DNA of 64,000 nucleotides from Cetobacterium somerae (GCF_022430525.1 NZ_CP092520.1:62001-126000), one strand, 5' to 3'. Counted from the first letter of the stretch, positions 43,270-53,220 are shown. Made by a program: numbers and translations. The notes: a model not told the origin generated them from the sequence alone.

Positions 43270-45132
43270 ATGGTAGAAGAAAAGTTACTAGATGAGTTAC
43301 TGTCAAATAAGCGTAATTTTGTAAAGCTAGGAATCGATGTACTATCTATAGTTTTAGGTGTTGGATTTGCACTGCTAGCTAGATTTGAAGATTCATGGTT
43401 AATTAATGCTAAAAAAGAGTATGTGTTTATCTATGGTAGTTTCTTCTTAATGTTTTATCTTTTTAAAAGAGATGGAATAAAAAGCTGGAGTTTCACTAAC
43501 TCACTAGATGTTTTAAATTTAATGTACACTCATACATTAACGTTAGTTACAACAATAGTATATATGTCAAGTTTAGGTATGAGTTACTCAAGGGCAACTG
43601 TTCTATTAACAGCAGTTTTCGCTATGGTTTTACAACTAGGTGGAAGATTTGTTTTTAGATTAAATAGGACATATACTCGACCTAAAAAGGGTGAAGATGA
43701 TGATAAGAAAAGAGTTATTGTTTACGGAGCTGGAGAGATGGGAGTTAATCTAATAAGAGAGGCTAAAATCAATAAGGAGTTTCAATACAACATACTTGGA
43801 TTTGTTGACGATGATCCTAAAAAGCGTGGAATATATGTGAATGGAGTAAAAGTTCTTGGAAATATTGGTGAGTTAGAGGAGATTTTAGAAAGAAAAAGAG
43901 CAAAGGGTTTGATTATAGCTATATCAGATATAGATAAAGAGAGCATTAAAAATATAGTTGAAAGATGTAAGAAAAAAAATATAAAAGTAAAGATTCTTCC
44001 ACAAGTTGGAGTGGTATTATCAAATGATAAACTTTCTAACCAGATAAGAGATGTGAGTATAGAGGATCTTCTTGGAAGAGAGCAGATACTTGTAAATGGA
44101 GATAGTATTCATAAACTTATTGAAAACAGAGTTGTATTTGTAACTGGTGGAGCTGGAAGTATTGGAAGTGAGCTAGCTCGTCAAATAGCAAAGCATAATC
44201 CTAAAAAACTTATAACAATAGATGTAAATGAAAATGATCTTTATTTCTTAGAGTTAGAGTTAAAAAGAAAGTATAAAAATTTGAATCTTCAAAGTGAGAT
44301 CTGTAACATTAGAGAGCAAGATAAGTTAGAGATACTATTTAAGAGATATTCACCAAATTTAGTTTTCCACGCAGCAGCTCATAAACATGTGCCTCTTATG
44401 GAGCATAACCCAGAGGAAGCTATAAAGAATAATATCTTTGGAACAAAAAATGTTTCTGAAATGGCTATAAAGTATGGAGTGGAAAGATTTGTACTTATAA
44501 GTACAGATAAAGCTGTAAATCCAACAAATATAATGGGAGCTACAAAGAGAGCTTGTGAGTTAGTTGTGGAGGAGATGAACAAAAGATCAGAGACTAAGTT
44601 TATGGCTGTAAGATTTGGAAATGTACTTGGAAGTAATGGTTCAGTTATACCAATATTTAAAAAGTTAATAAGCGAAGGTAAAAATCTAACGCTGACACAT
44701 CCAGATATAACAAGATACTTTATGACAATACCTGAAGCAGCTCAACTTGTTATAGAAGCAGGAGCCTTAGGAAATGGTGGAGAGCTATTTATCTTAGATA
44801 TGGGAGCACCAATAAAGATAATGGATCTAGCTAAAACTATGATTGAATTATCAAATGCACCAGTAAATATAGAGATAGTTGGACTTCGTCCAGGAGAAAA
44901 GCTTTATGAAGAGCTTCTTTATGATGTGACTAAAGCCACTAAAACAGATAACAACAAGATATTTATAACTGATATAGATAGAATGAACGTGGATTTAGAG
45001 TATCACTTAGAGAAACTAAAAGCAGCAGTAAAAAATCCAAAGCAGGATGAATTAAAAGAATTAATGAAAAAATTTGTGCAAACATACAGGGAGGGAAGTT
45101 ATGAGAAAGGCAATCAATCTATCAGTGCCTAA
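43270..45132 (+). CDS. pglF: UDP-GlcNAc 4,6-dehydratase, membrane-bound (PglF/WbpM/CapD-like)
   Basis: A 620-residue enzyme with four N-terminal hydrophobic segments, a first Rossmann unit (VIVYGAGEMGVNLIREA) and a catalytic SDR domain (VFVTGGAGSIGSELARQ, STDKAVNPTNIMGATKR, VRFGNVLGSNGSVIP). It converts UDP-GlcNAc to the 4-keto-6-deoxy sugar, the first step to bacillosamine. The aminotransferase, acetyltransferase and phosphosugar transferase needed afterwards follow directly, which favours the PglF role over other dehydratase pathways. Confidence 0.9.
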   Translation: MVEEKLLDELLSNKRNFVKLGIDVLSIVLGVGFALLARFEDSWLINAKKEYVFIYGSFFLMFYLFKRDGIKSWSFTNSLDVLNLMYTHTLTLVTTIVYMSSLGMSYSRATVLLTAVFAMVLQLGGRFVFRLNRTYTRPKKGEDDDKKRVIVYGAGEMGVNLIREAKINKEFQYNILGFVDDDPKKRGIYVNGVKVLGNIGELEEILERKRAKGLIIAISDIDKESIKNIVERCKKKNIKVKILPQVGVVLSNDKLSNQIRDVSIEDLLGREQILVNGDSIHKLIENRVVFVTGGAGSIGSELARQIAKHNPKKLITIDVNENDLYFLELELKRKYKNLNLQSEICNIREQDKLEILFKRYSPNLVFHAAAHKHVPLMEHNPEEAIKNNIFGTKNVSEMAIKYGVERFVLISTDKAVNPTNIMGATKRACELVVEEMNKRSETKFMAVRFGNVLGSNGSVIPIFKKLISEGKNLTLTHPDITRYFMTIPEAAQLVIEAGALGNGGELFILDMGAPIKIMDLAKTMIELSNAPVNIEIVGLRPGEKLYEELLYDVTKATKTDNNKIFITDIDRMNVDLEYHLEKLKAAVKNPKQDELKELMKKFVQTYREGSYEKGNQSISA

Positions 45133-46279
45133 TTTAGATGTAGATCCAATAGTGGAAAATCTAAAAGAGTGCATAGAATCTGGGTGGGTATCAACTGGAG
45201 GAAGATTTATAGGTGAGTTTGAAGAAAAAATTGCAAAATACGTAGGAACTTCCGAAGCAGTTGGAGTTCAATCTGGAACTGCAGGACTTCATACATCATT
45301 AAGAGTTTTAGGAGTAAACCCTGGAGATGAAGTTTTAGTTCCAACACTTACTTTTATAGCTGCTGTTAATCCAGTGACTTACCAAGGAGCAATTCCTGTA
45401 TTTATAGGTTGTGATGACACTCTTTGTATGGATCCAAATCTTTTGGAAAAGTTTTTAAGAGAAGAGTGTATTGTTAGAGATAGAGTTACATATAACAAAA
45501 AAACTAATGCTAAAATAGCTGCTTTAGCAGTGGTACATGTATTTGGAAATATGGCAAATATGGAAAAAATAATAGAACTAGCTAAAGAGTTTAACTTTAA
45601 AGTTTTAGAAGATGCTACAGAGGCACTTGGAACTTATTATACAGAAGGAAAATATGCTGGAAAGTATGCTGGAACTATGGGAGATGCAGGAGTATTTTCT
45701 TTCAATGCCAACAAGATAATTACAACTGGAGGAGGAGGAATGGTTGTTTCTAATAATCCTGAAATTTTAAATGAAATAAGATTCTTAACAACTCAAGCTA
45801 AAACGGATCAACTATATTTTATTCATGATGAGATTGGATATAACTATAGAATGTTAAACCTTCAAGCTGCCCTTGGAACTAGCCAGATAGATAATTTAGA
45901 AAGTTTTATCGAGACAAAGATAAAGAACTATAATTTATATAAAGAGGCTATAGAAAATATTGAGGGATTAACACTGTTACCGTTTAATTCTGATATTAGA
46001 CCAAATTATTGGTTTTATTCAGTGCTTGTAGATGAAGAAAAATATGGAATGAATAAAGATAAGCTATTAAAAAAATTAGTAGAAGCTAATATTCAAACAA
46101 GACCTATTTGGGGATTGATTCACCAGCAAAAGCCATATCAGAATCATCAAGCATATGGAATAGAAAGAGCAATATGGTATCATGACAGAGTTTTAAACAT
46201 TCCATGCTCATCTAATCTAACTGAAGAAGATGCAAAATATGTAATTGAAAAGTTAAAGGAGTTCCAAGATAATGTATAG
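45101..46279 (+). CDS. pglE: LegC/PglE-type UDP-sugar aminotransferase
   Basis: A 392-residue PLP aminotransferase of the DegT/DnrJ/EryC1 family. It shows ESGWVSTGGRFIGEFE, VGVQSGTAGLH, LEDATEALGTYY and the PLP lysine in FSFNANKIITTGGGG. It would aminate the C4 ketone made by PglF. The ATG at 45101 follows AGGGAGG and overlaps pglF by 32 bases. LegC enzymes of legionaminate synthesis are close relatives; the next genes favour the bacillosamine route. Confidence 0.88.
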   Translation: MRKAINLSVPNLDVDPIVENLKECIESGWVSTGGRFIGEFEEKIAKYVGTSEAVGVQSGTAGLHTSLRVLGVNPGDEVLVPTLTFIAAVNPVTYQGAIPVFIGCDDTLCMDPNLLEKFLREECIVRDRVTYNKKTNAKIAALAVVHVFGNMANMEKIIELAKEFNFKVLEDATEALGTYYTEGKYAGKYAGTMGDAGVFSFNANKIITTGGGGMVVSNNPEILNEIRFLTTQAKTDQLYFIHDEIGYNYRMLNLQAALGTSQIDNLESFIETKIKNYNLYKEAIENIEGLTLLPFNSDIRPNYWFYSVLVDEEKYGMNKDKLLKKLVEANIQTRPIWGLIHQQKPYQNHQAYGIERAIWYHDRVLNIPCSSNLTEEDAKYVIEKLKEFQDNV

Positions 46280-46880
46280 ATGCTTTTTTAAAAGATTTAT
46301 AGATATTTTAGCTGCCTTAATAGTTTTTACATGTTTTTGGTGGGTATTTTTGATAGTTGGATATTTAGTGAAAACTAAACTGGGAAGCCCAGTGATATTT
46401 AAACAAGAAAGACCAGGAAAAAATGGTGAGATATTTACTATGTATAAATTTCGTAGTATGACTGATGCTAAAGATAAGGATGGAAAACTACTATCTGATA
46501 CTGAAAGACTTCCTAAATTTGGAAAACTATTAAGAGCAACTAGTTTAGATGAGTTGCCAGAACTATGGAATGTATTAAAAGGAGAGATGAGTTTAGTTGG
46601 ACCAAGGCCTCTTTTAGTTGAGTATCTAGGAAGATATAGTGATTTTCAAGCTAGAAGACATGAAGTTCTTCCAGGAATTACAGGATGGGCTCAAGTAAAT
46701 GGACGTAATGCAATCTCTTGGGATGAAAAATTTAGATTAGATGTAGATTATGTTGATAGCTATAACTTTTTACTGGATATACAAATACTGTTTTTAACAG
46801 TAAAAAAAGTATTTGTAAAAGAGGGAATATCTCAAGAGAATAATGCAACTATGACAAAATTTGAAGGTAATAAATTATGA
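46272..46880 (+). CDS. pglC: PglC-like undecaprenyl-phosphate phosphosugar transferase
   Basis: A 202-residue initiating transferase with one N-terminal membrane segment, the small monotopic form. Motifs include FKQERPGKNGEIFTMYKFRSM, SLDELPELWNVLKGEMSLVG, PRP and PGITGWAQVNGRN. It would place phospho-diacetylbacillosamine on undecaprenyl phosphate to begin repeat-unit assembly. It overlaps pglE by eight bases and pglD by four. Confidence 0.92.
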   Translation: MYRCFFKRFIDILAALIVFTCFWWVFLIVGYLVKTKLGSPVIFKQERPGKNGEIFTMYKFRSMTDAKDKDGKLLSDTERLPKFGKLLRATSLDELPELWNVLKGEMSLVGPRPLLVEYLGRYSDFQARRHEVLPGITGWAQVNGRNAISWDEKFRLDVDYVDSYNFLLDIQILFLTVKKVFVKEGISQENNATMTKFEGNKL

Positions 46881-47533
46881 AAAAAATTATCGTAATTGGT
46901 TCGGGTGGTCATGCAAAAGTTGTAATTGATATTATTTTACAGAGAAATAAAGTTTTAGATGATAATCTAAAGATAATAGGAATTTTAGATGATAAATATA
47001 ATGAAGATGAAAAAATAGAAATTTTTGAAACTCCTGTTATTGGTAAAATTGATGAAATGCTTGAATTACAAGAAGATGTATATTATGTAATTGCAATTGG
47101 AAATAACAGTGTTAGAAGAAAAATAGCAGAAAAGTATTCTGATAAAAAATTTATAACATTGATTCATCCAAAAGCAATTATAGGAGAGAAAGTCAGTATT
47201 GAAGAGGGAACTGTTGTAATGGCGGGATCTATAATTAATTCTTACACTAAAATAGGGAAACATTGTATTTTAAATACTGGAAGTATAATAGAACATGACA
47301 ATACAATAGAAGACTATGTTCATATATCGCCAAATGCTACTCTTTGTGGGGGGATTACAATAGGAGAAGAAACTTGGATAGGAGCAGGAGCAACTATTAT
47401 ACAAGAAAAAAAGATAGGAAAGAAAGTTATGGTAGGAGCAGGAACTGTAATAATAAAGAATATAAGAAAATATTTTAAAGTTATAAGGCAAAATCCAATT
47501 AGATTAATAAGAACTGAAATAGAGGGAAATTAA
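46877..47533 (+). CDS. pglD: PglD/NeuD-family sugar N-acetyltransferase
   Basis: A 218-residue two-domain enzyme: an N-terminal Rossmann-like sugar-binding part (IIVIGSGGHAKVVIDIILQ) and a C-terminal left-handed beta-helix of hexapeptide repeats (about 95-195). A likely catalytic His is in SIIEHDNTIEDYVHISP. It would acetylate the C4 amine with acetyl-CoA to give UDP-diacetylbacillosamine. It overlaps pglC by the ATGA tetranucleotide. Confidence 0.9.
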   Translation: MKKIIVIGSGGHAKVVIDIILQRNKVLDDNLKIIGILDDKYNEDEKIEIFETPVIGKIDEMLELQEDVYYVIAIGNNSVRRKIAEKYSDKKFITLIHPKAIIGEKVSIEEGTVVMAGSIINSYTKIGKHCILNTGSIIEHDNTIEDYVHISPNATLCGGITIGEETWIGAGATIIQEKKIGKKVMVGAGTVIIKNIRKYFKVIRQNPIRLIRTEIEGN

Positions 47534-47534
47534 A

Positions 47535-48713
47535 ATGAAAATATTATATTTACATCAATACTTTAATACAAATAAAGAGGCTGGTGGAACAAGGTCATAT
47601 GAATTTTCAAAATTTTTATCTGAGGATAACGAAGTTACTATAATAACAGGAAGTCAGAATTATATAGAAGGTATATTAAAATTTAGAGTGATTTCAACAA
47701 AGACTAAGTATAATCAACAAATGAATTTTTTTCAGAGAATATATAGTTTTTTTCATTATTTAATCAAAGCAATATATTTAGGGAATAAAGAACGCGAAAT
47801 AGATATTATTTTTGCAACTTCGACTCCTTTAACAATAGGAGTGCCTGCATTAATTTTAAAAAGATTCAAGAAAACAAAATTAATATTTGAAGTTAGAGAT
47901 GTATGGCCAGATATTCCAGTAGAGTTGGGATTTATAAAAAATAAAATTTTAATTAAAATTTTAAAATGGTTTGAAATGAAAATTTATAATAGTTCTGAAC
48001 AAATTATAGTTGCTTCGGAAGGGATGTATGAAAATTTAATTAAAAAAGGAGTAAAATCTTATAAAATTGAAGTTATTCATAATCTATCGAATGTTTATTT
48101 ATATGATCAAGTTACAGAAATTGAAAAAAATATTGAAAGAAAAAAGTATAATCTTGAAAAACATTTTATATGTATTCACCCTGGAACTATGGGGTTTGTA
48201 AACGGACTTGACTATATTCTAGATGTTGGAAAAATTATTCAAGAAAAAGATAGACAAATTAAAATATTGCTTGTGGGTGAAGGAAAAGAAAAGGAACGAT
48301 TAAAAGCAAGAATTAGAAATGAAAAAATAAAAAATATCTTAATTATGGATTCACTTCCAAAATTAGAAATAGTAAAATTAATAAAAACCTCAGATTTAGG
48401 ATTAATGATAACTAAAAAGTTTAAAATTTTAGAAGATAACAGTGCAAATAAATTTTTTGATTTTTTGGCTGCAGGACTCCCCGTATTAGTTAATTATGGA
48501 GGATGGCAAAAAAAAGTATTGGAAGAATTTAAAGCTGGATATGGATGTTCACCAGATAATCCAAAAGAGATGGCTGATAAAATTTTGATGATAAAAGAAT
48601 CAAAAGAAAAGCAACAATTAAGTAAGAGTGCATATGAATTGGCAAGAAAAAAATATTCAACCAAAATAGCGTGTGAAAAATTGAATAATATAATAAAAAA
48701 AATAGAAAAATAG
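47535..48713 (+). CDS. GT4-family glycosyltransferase
   Basis: A 392-residue cytoplasmic GT-B glycosyltransferase of the WbuB kind. It begins MKILYLHQYFNTNKEAGGTR, contains FEVRDVWPDIPVELG and HPGTMGFVNGLDYIL, and a donor-site region SANKFFDFLAAGLPVLVNYGG. It starts one base after pglD. By position it may add the second sugar to lipid-linked diacetylbacillosamine, the role PglA has in Campylobacter. DNA from here onward is visibly more AT-rich than the preceding genes. Confidence 0.85.
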   Translation: MKILYLHQYFNTNKEAGGTRSYEFSKFLSEDNEVTIITGSQNYIEGILKFRVISTKTKYNQQMNFFQRIYSFFHYLIKAIYLGNKEREIDIIFATSTPLTIGVPALILKRFKKTKLIFEVRDVWPDIPVELGFIKNKILIKILKWFEMKIYNSSEQIIVASEGMYENLIKKGVKSYKIEVIHNLSNVYLYDQVTEIEKNIERKKYNLEKHFICIHPGTMGFVNGLDYILDVGKIIQEKDRQIKILLVGEGKEKERLKARIRNEKIKNILIMDSLPKLEIVKLIKTSDLGLMITKKFKILEDNSANKFFDFLAAGLPVLVNYGGWQKKVLEEFKAGYGCSPDNPKEMADKILMIKESKEKQQLSKSAYELARKKYSTKIACEKLNNIIKKIEK

Positions 48714-48721
48714 GGGGAAAA

Positions 48722-50035
48722 ATGAACAGTAAAATTTTAACTGGACAAGAAAAAATAACAGTAATAGGAATGGGCTACGTAGGTTTACCCTTAGCTGTAG
48801 CTTTTGCAGAAAAAGGGGCTAGTGTTATTGGATTTGATCTTAATGAACTCAAGATAAATAAATATAAAAATGGAGAAGATCCAACAAATGAAGTGGGAGA
48901 GGATAGACTTAAAACTGTAAAAACTATAGAATATACAACAGATGAGAAAAAAATATCTGAAGGGAAATTTATAATCGTGGCAGTTCCAACTCCAGTAGGA
49001 AAAAATAATATTCCTGATCTTGGTCCAGTAGAGGGAGCCTCAAGAGTAATAGGTAGAAATCTAATTAAGGGTTCATATGTTGTTTTTGAATCAACTGTAT
49101 ATCCAGGAGTAACAGAGGATATATGTGTGCCTATTTTAGAAAAAGAATCTGGATTAAAGTGTGGAGTAGATTTTAAAGTAGGGTATTCACCAGAGAGAGT
49201 TAATCCAGGAGATAAAGTAAATACAGTGGAAACAATAGTGAAAATTGTATCTGGAATGGATGAAGAATCTTTAGGAACAATAGCTAAGGTATATGAAATC
49301 ATAGTAAGACCGGGAGTTCATAGAGCATCATCTATAAAAGTTGCAGAAGCAGCAAAAGTTATAGAAAATTCACAGAGAGATGTTAATATAGCCTTTGTAA
49401 ATGAGCTTGCAATGATATTTGAGAAAATGGGAATAGATACTCACGAAGTATTAGAAGCAGCGGGAACAAAATGGAATTTTTTAAAATTTTTACCAGGACT
49501 TGTGGGAGGACATTGTATAGGTGTAGATCCATATTACTTAACATACAAATCAGAAGAGCTTGGGTATATTTCCCAACTTATACTTTCTGGAAGAAGGATT
49601 AATGATGGAATGAGCAAATTTGTAGCTGAAAAATGTGTTAAAGAGATGATAAAAGCCGGAAAGGTAATTAGAGGAGCAAAGGTGTTAATATTAGGCCTAA
49701 CATTTAAAGAGAATTGCCCAGATCTTAGAAATTCTAAAGTTGTAGATGTAATAAAGGAACTGAAAGAGTATGAGGTAGAAATTTTAATAAATGATCCAGT
49801 TGCAAATTCACATGAGGCGGAAGAGGAATATGGAATTAAGTTTACAGCTATTGATGTTGTAAAAAATATCGATGCTGTGATAATGGCAGTAAAGCATGAT
49901 GAATTTATGACGATAACTAAAAATGACCTTAAAAAATTATATGCGAAGTCTGAAGAAAAACCATTAATATTTGATTTAAAAGGAATATTTAATAAGAAAG
50001 AAATGGTTGAAGAATTTAATTATTGGAGAATGTAA
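48722..50035 (+). CDS. UDP-N-acetylhexosamine 6-dehydrogenase (TviB/WbpA/WbpO-like)
   Basis: A 437-residue nucleotide-sugar dehydrogenase. The N-terminal Rossmann motif is VIGMGYVGLPLAVAFAEKG. FESTVYPGVTEDICVPILE follows, then the catalytic Cys in LVGGHCIGVDPYYLTYK, and a C-terminal domain with LGLTFKENCPDLRNSKV. It oxidises UDP-GlcNAc or UDP-GalNAc to the uronic acid, making an acidic residue for the repeat unit. TviB-like proteins prefer N-acetyl sugars; which epimer cannot be read from sequence. Confidence 0.9.
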   Translation: MNSKILTGQEKITVIGMGYVGLPLAVAFAEKGASVIGFDLNELKINKYKNGEDPTNEVGEDRLKTVKTIEYTTDEKKISEGKFIIVAVPTPVGKNNIPDLGPVEGASRVIGRNLIKGSYVVFESTVYPGVTEDICVPILEKESGLKCGVDFKVGYSPERVNPGDKVNTVETIVKIVSGMDEESLGTIAKVYEIIVRPGVHRASSIKVAEAAKVIENSQRDVNIAFVNELAMIFEKMGIDTHEVLEAAGTKWNFLKFLPGLVGGHCIGVDPYYLTYKSEELGYISQLILSGRRINDGMSKFVAEKCVKEMIKAGKVIRGAKVLILGLTFKENCPDLRNSKVVDVIKELKEYEVEILINDPVANSHEAEEEYGIKFTAIDVVKNIDAVIMAVKHDEFMTITKNDLKKLYAKSEEKPLIFDLKGIFNKKEMVEEFNYWRM

Positions 50036-50047
50036 TAGGAGTAAAAA

Positions 50048-51166
50048 ATGAAAATATTATTTTTGTGTACTTATTATCATAGAGCGATGATTTTTAGGGA
50101 TTTAATGGAAGCTTTAAAAAAAATTGGAAAAAATGTTGTTGCGTTTAATGCAGTATCTTATGGAACAAAAATAGATAAAAAATATGAAAATATAATGGAC
50201 GACTTAGTAATTCATAGAGAATGTTTTTCAAAATGGGATAGATTTTTTTATTTTTATAAACAAAAAAAAATTTTTAAAGAATTAATAAAATCTGTAAATT
50301 TAAAAAATATAGAAATGATACATGCACATACTCTCTTTAATGGAGGGTATGTAGCTTATTTGGCTAATAAGCAATTTAAAATACCTTATATTATTTCTGT
50401 AAGAAATACAGATATGAATATTTTTTTAAAATTACCATATTTTAAAAAAATAGCTAATCAAATTATTGAAAACTCTTTAGGTGTACAATTTTTATCAATT
50501 CCATATAAAAAATTATACTTAGAAAAATATTGTAATGATAATCAAAAAATAAGATTAGAAGAAAAAAGTTCTGTAATACGTAATGGATTAGAAGAATTTT
50601 GGATAAATAATAGATTAACTCAAGAAAAAAAAATAGATAAATTTATTATAAAAATTCTGTGTGTAGGAAAAATAGATAAAAATAAAAATTTAAGTACAAC
50701 ACTAAAGGCAATAGAAATACTAAGGAAAGTTGGATATGAAATTGAATTTACAATTGTTGGTCAAGTAGTAGAAAAAGAGATTTTTAAAATTTTAAAAACT
50801 AAAAATTTTGTAAAACTAATAAAATATTTAAACAAAGAGGAATTGTTAGAAGTATACAGAAAAAATGATATCTTTGTAATGCCATCTATAAATGAAACTT
50901 TTGGAAGAGTATATGCTGAAGCGATGACACAAGGATTACCGGTCATTTATTCTAAAAATCAAGGATTTGATGAAATTTTTGAAGATGGTTATATAGGAAA
51001 TGCTGTTCCAAGTATGGATGCAGACTATATAGCAAAAAAAATATTAGAAATAAAAGATAATTATGAATTAATATCGAAAAGATGTATTGAAAATTCTGGA
51101 ATGTTTAATTGGAAAAACATAGCAGCAGAGCTTAATAATTTTTATAAAGAATTGAGTAATAAATAA
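50048..51166 (+). CDS. GT4-family glycosyltransferase
   Basis: A 372-residue GT-B glycosyltransferase. MIHAHTLFNGGYVAYLANKQ and IPYIISVRNTDMNIF lie in the N-terminal acceptor half. KILCVGKIDKNKNLSTTLKA, VMPSINETFGRVYAEAMTQG and YSKNQGFDEIFEDG in the C-terminal half form the nucleotide-sugar site with the EX7E-type pair. It would add one residue of the repeat unit. Confidence 0.87.
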   Translation: MKILFLCTYYHRAMIFRDLMEALKKIGKNVVAFNAVSYGTKIDKKYENIMDDLVIHRECFSKWDRFFYFYKQKKIFKELIKSVNLKNIEMIHAHTLFNGGYVAYLANKQFKIPYIISVRNTDMNIFLKLPYFKKIANQIIENSLGVQFLSIPYKKLYLEKYCNDNQKIRLEEKSSVIRNGLEEFWINNRLTQEKKIDKFIIKILCVGKIDKNKNLSTTLKAIEILRKVGYEIEFTIVGQVVEKEIFKILKTKNFVKLIKYLNKEELLEVYRKNDIFVMPSINETFGRVYAEAMTQGLPVIYSKNQGFDEIFEDGYIGNAVPSMDADYIAKKILEIKDNYELISKRCIENSGMFNWKNIAAELNNFYKELSNK

Positions 51167-51230
51167 AAGTTAATTTAATTATTGATAAAATTAAAATAAT
51201 GTCTTATAAAGACGTATGTGAGGAGAAAAA

Positions 51231-52346
51231 ATGAAAGTAGGTTTATTAACATTTCATAATGCAATAAATTATGGAGCAGCATTACAAGTTTATGCTTCTC
51301 AAAAAGCTATAAAATCACTTGGAGCAGAATGCGAAGTAATAGATTATGTTAATGAAAGTAGAAAAAATGCATATAATACTAATTATCATGCTTTTCAACA
51401 ATTAAAAAATAAAAAAATAATTTCATCTTTAAAATATTTTTTAGGAGGGATATTTTTATCATCTAGAAAGCAAAAATTTTTAAAATTTTATGATAAAAAT
51501 TTAATATGCACAAAAAAAACATATAAGAATATGAAAGAAGCTGAAACTTTAAATGAAAAATATGATAAATTTATCGTAGGCAGTGATCAAGTTTGGAATT
51601 ATAAAAATAATGGTAGAGATTTTTCGTTTCTTTTAGAGTTTGTAAAAAATAAGAGTAAAAAAATTTCGTATTCTTCTAGTTTTGGATTAGCGTCAATACC
51701 CGAAGAATATAAAAATTTGTACATAAAAAATTTAAAAGATATAAAAAATATTTCTTGTAGAGAAAGTTGTGGGATAGAATTGATTGAGGAATTAACAGGC
51801 AGAAAAGCACAATTAGTTTTAGATCCAGTTTTTCTTTTAAGTAAAAAAGAATGGTTATCTTTATGTAATATTAAACCTTCGAAATTTAAATATATCTTTT
51901 CATATACAAATAAACCTAATCAATGGGAAAATTTTATAGAAAAAACAAATTATCAAATTGAAGATAAAAAAGTATATAAAATAAGCAAAAATCTAAAAAT
52001 AAATGATTTTTTAAGTTCGAAAATAAAAATAAGTTATTCAATTTCACCTATTGAATTTATAGAAACAATAGCTAATGCAGAATTAGTAGTTTCAGCTTCA
52101 TTTCATTGTATAGCAATGGCTATAATATTAAATGTTCCTTTTGTGGCTATATTGGTTGGAGATAAAGGAAAAGATGAAAGAGTTTTAAATATCCTTAGAA
52201 TAACTGGATTAGAGAATAGAATATTTAATGAAAGAATGACAGAAAAAGAAATAAATACTCCAATAGATTATGAAGTTGTTCAAGAAAAATTAGATAAATA
52301 TATAAAGAGTTCAGTAAAATTTTTAAAAGACTCGATTTTTAATTAG
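51231..52346 (+). CDS. Polysaccharide pyruvyltransferase-family protein
   Basis: A 371-residue protein of the PS_pyruv_trans family. It starts VGLLTFHNAINYGAALQVYA, has KFIVGSDQVWNYKNNG, a YSSSFG segment, SCRESCGIELIEELTGRKA, LVLDPVFLLS and VSASFHCIAMAIILNVPFVA, all usual for this family. It would attach pyruvate ketals to a sugar and add negative charge. Some members add phospho or other groups, so the exact reaction is open. It has a 64-base leader. Confidence 0.85.
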   Translation: MKVGLLTFHNAINYGAALQVYASQKAIKSLGAECEVIDYVNESRKNAYNTNYHAFQQLKNKKIISSLKYFLGGIFLSSRKQKFLKFYDKNLICTKKTYKNMKEAETLNEKYDKFIVGSDQVWNYKNNGRDFSFLLEFVKNKSKKISYSSSFGLASIPEEYKNLYIKNLKDIKNISCRESCGIELIEELTGRKAQLVLDPVFLLSKKEWLSLCNIKPSKFKYIFSYTNKPNQWENFIEKTNYQIEDKKVYKISKNLKINDFLSSKIKISYSISPIEFIETIANAELVVSASFHCIAMAIILNVPFVAILVGDKGKDERVLNILRITGLENRIFNERMTEKEINTPIDYEVVQEKLDKYIKSSVKFLKDSIFN

Positions 52347-52359
52347 GAGTGAGAAAATA

Positions 52360-53220
52360 ATGAAAATTTTAGAAAATGAAGAGTTAAGAAACTATACAAC
52401 TATAAAAATAGGTGGTAGAGCTGAAAAAATGTATTTTCCACAATCGCCAAAAGAGTTTTCAGATTTATTAGAAAATTATGGAAAAGAAGAATCGTTATAT
52501 ATAATTAGTGGTGGTTCAAACTTATTAATAAATGATTTAAAAGTATTTAAAAAAGTTATTTCTTTAAAAGAAATGAATTGTGAAATATCGCAAATAAAGG
52601 ATGGGAAATTTTATATAGGGGCTTCAGTCCCTCTTCAAAAATTAATAAATTTTATTAATGATAAAAGTTATGGAGGAATAGAATATTTATATTCACTTCC
52701 AGCATTAGTGGGTGGAGCTGTGGCCATGAATGCTGGAAGAGGAAAAATTCATAAATTATCAATAAGCGATTATATCGAGGAATTACATGTGTATGATTTT
52801 GAAGAGAAAAAAAATAAAATTTTAAATAAAAGTGAGTGTGACTTTAGTTACAGACATTCTGTATGTAAAGAAAAGAAAATTTTTGTAATAGGAGTTATTT
52901 TTAATTTTGAAAAAATGGAAAAAATAGAATCAGACAAAAGAAAAAAAACAAGAATGGAATTAGTGAGAAGACTCCAAGATAATTCAGGATACAATTTTGG
53001 AAGTGTTTTTAGACAAAATAATAAATATTTAATGCAAATAATAAAATTTATAGGGTTAGGAAATTCAAAAGGAGTTCACTTTTCTAAAAAAACTTCCAAT
53101 TGGATTATCAATAATGGAAATGGAAGTTTTAAAGAAGCATATAATTTAATAGAAAAAATAAAAAAAATACATAAATTTTTAGGATTTAATGCTATAACAG
53201 AGGTTATTCTTTGGAAATAA
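52360..53220 (+). CDS. MurB-like FAD-dependent UDP-enolpyruvyl sugar reductase
   Basis: A 286-residue MurB paralogue inside a polysaccharide locus. It keeps the FAD-site motifs GGSNLLINDL and LVGGAVAMNAG, the substrate region SYRHSVCK, the proton-donor serine (Ser215) in FGSVFRQ and the C-terminal Glu281 in TEVILW. It therefore looks catalytically competent. MurB reduces UDP-GlcNAc-enolpyruvate to UDP-MurNAc. In this place it could make a lactyl-ether sugar such as muramic acid for the surface polymer, or be a second copy of the cell-wall gene. No MurA homologue is in the window. Confidence 0.8.
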   Translation: MKILENEELRNYTTIKIGGRAEKMYFPQSPKEFSDLLENYGKEESLYIISGGSNLLINDLKVFKKVISLKEMNCEISQIKDGKFYIGASVPLQKLINFINDKSYGGIEYLYSLPALVGGAVAMNAGRGKIHKLSISDYIEELHVYDFEEKKNKILNKSECDFSYRHSVCKEKKIFVIGVIFNFEKMEKIESDKRKKTRMELVRRLQDNSGYNFGSVFRQNNKYLMQIIKFIGLGNSKGVHFSKKTSNWIINNGNGSFKEAYNLIEKIKKIHKFLGFNAITEVILWK

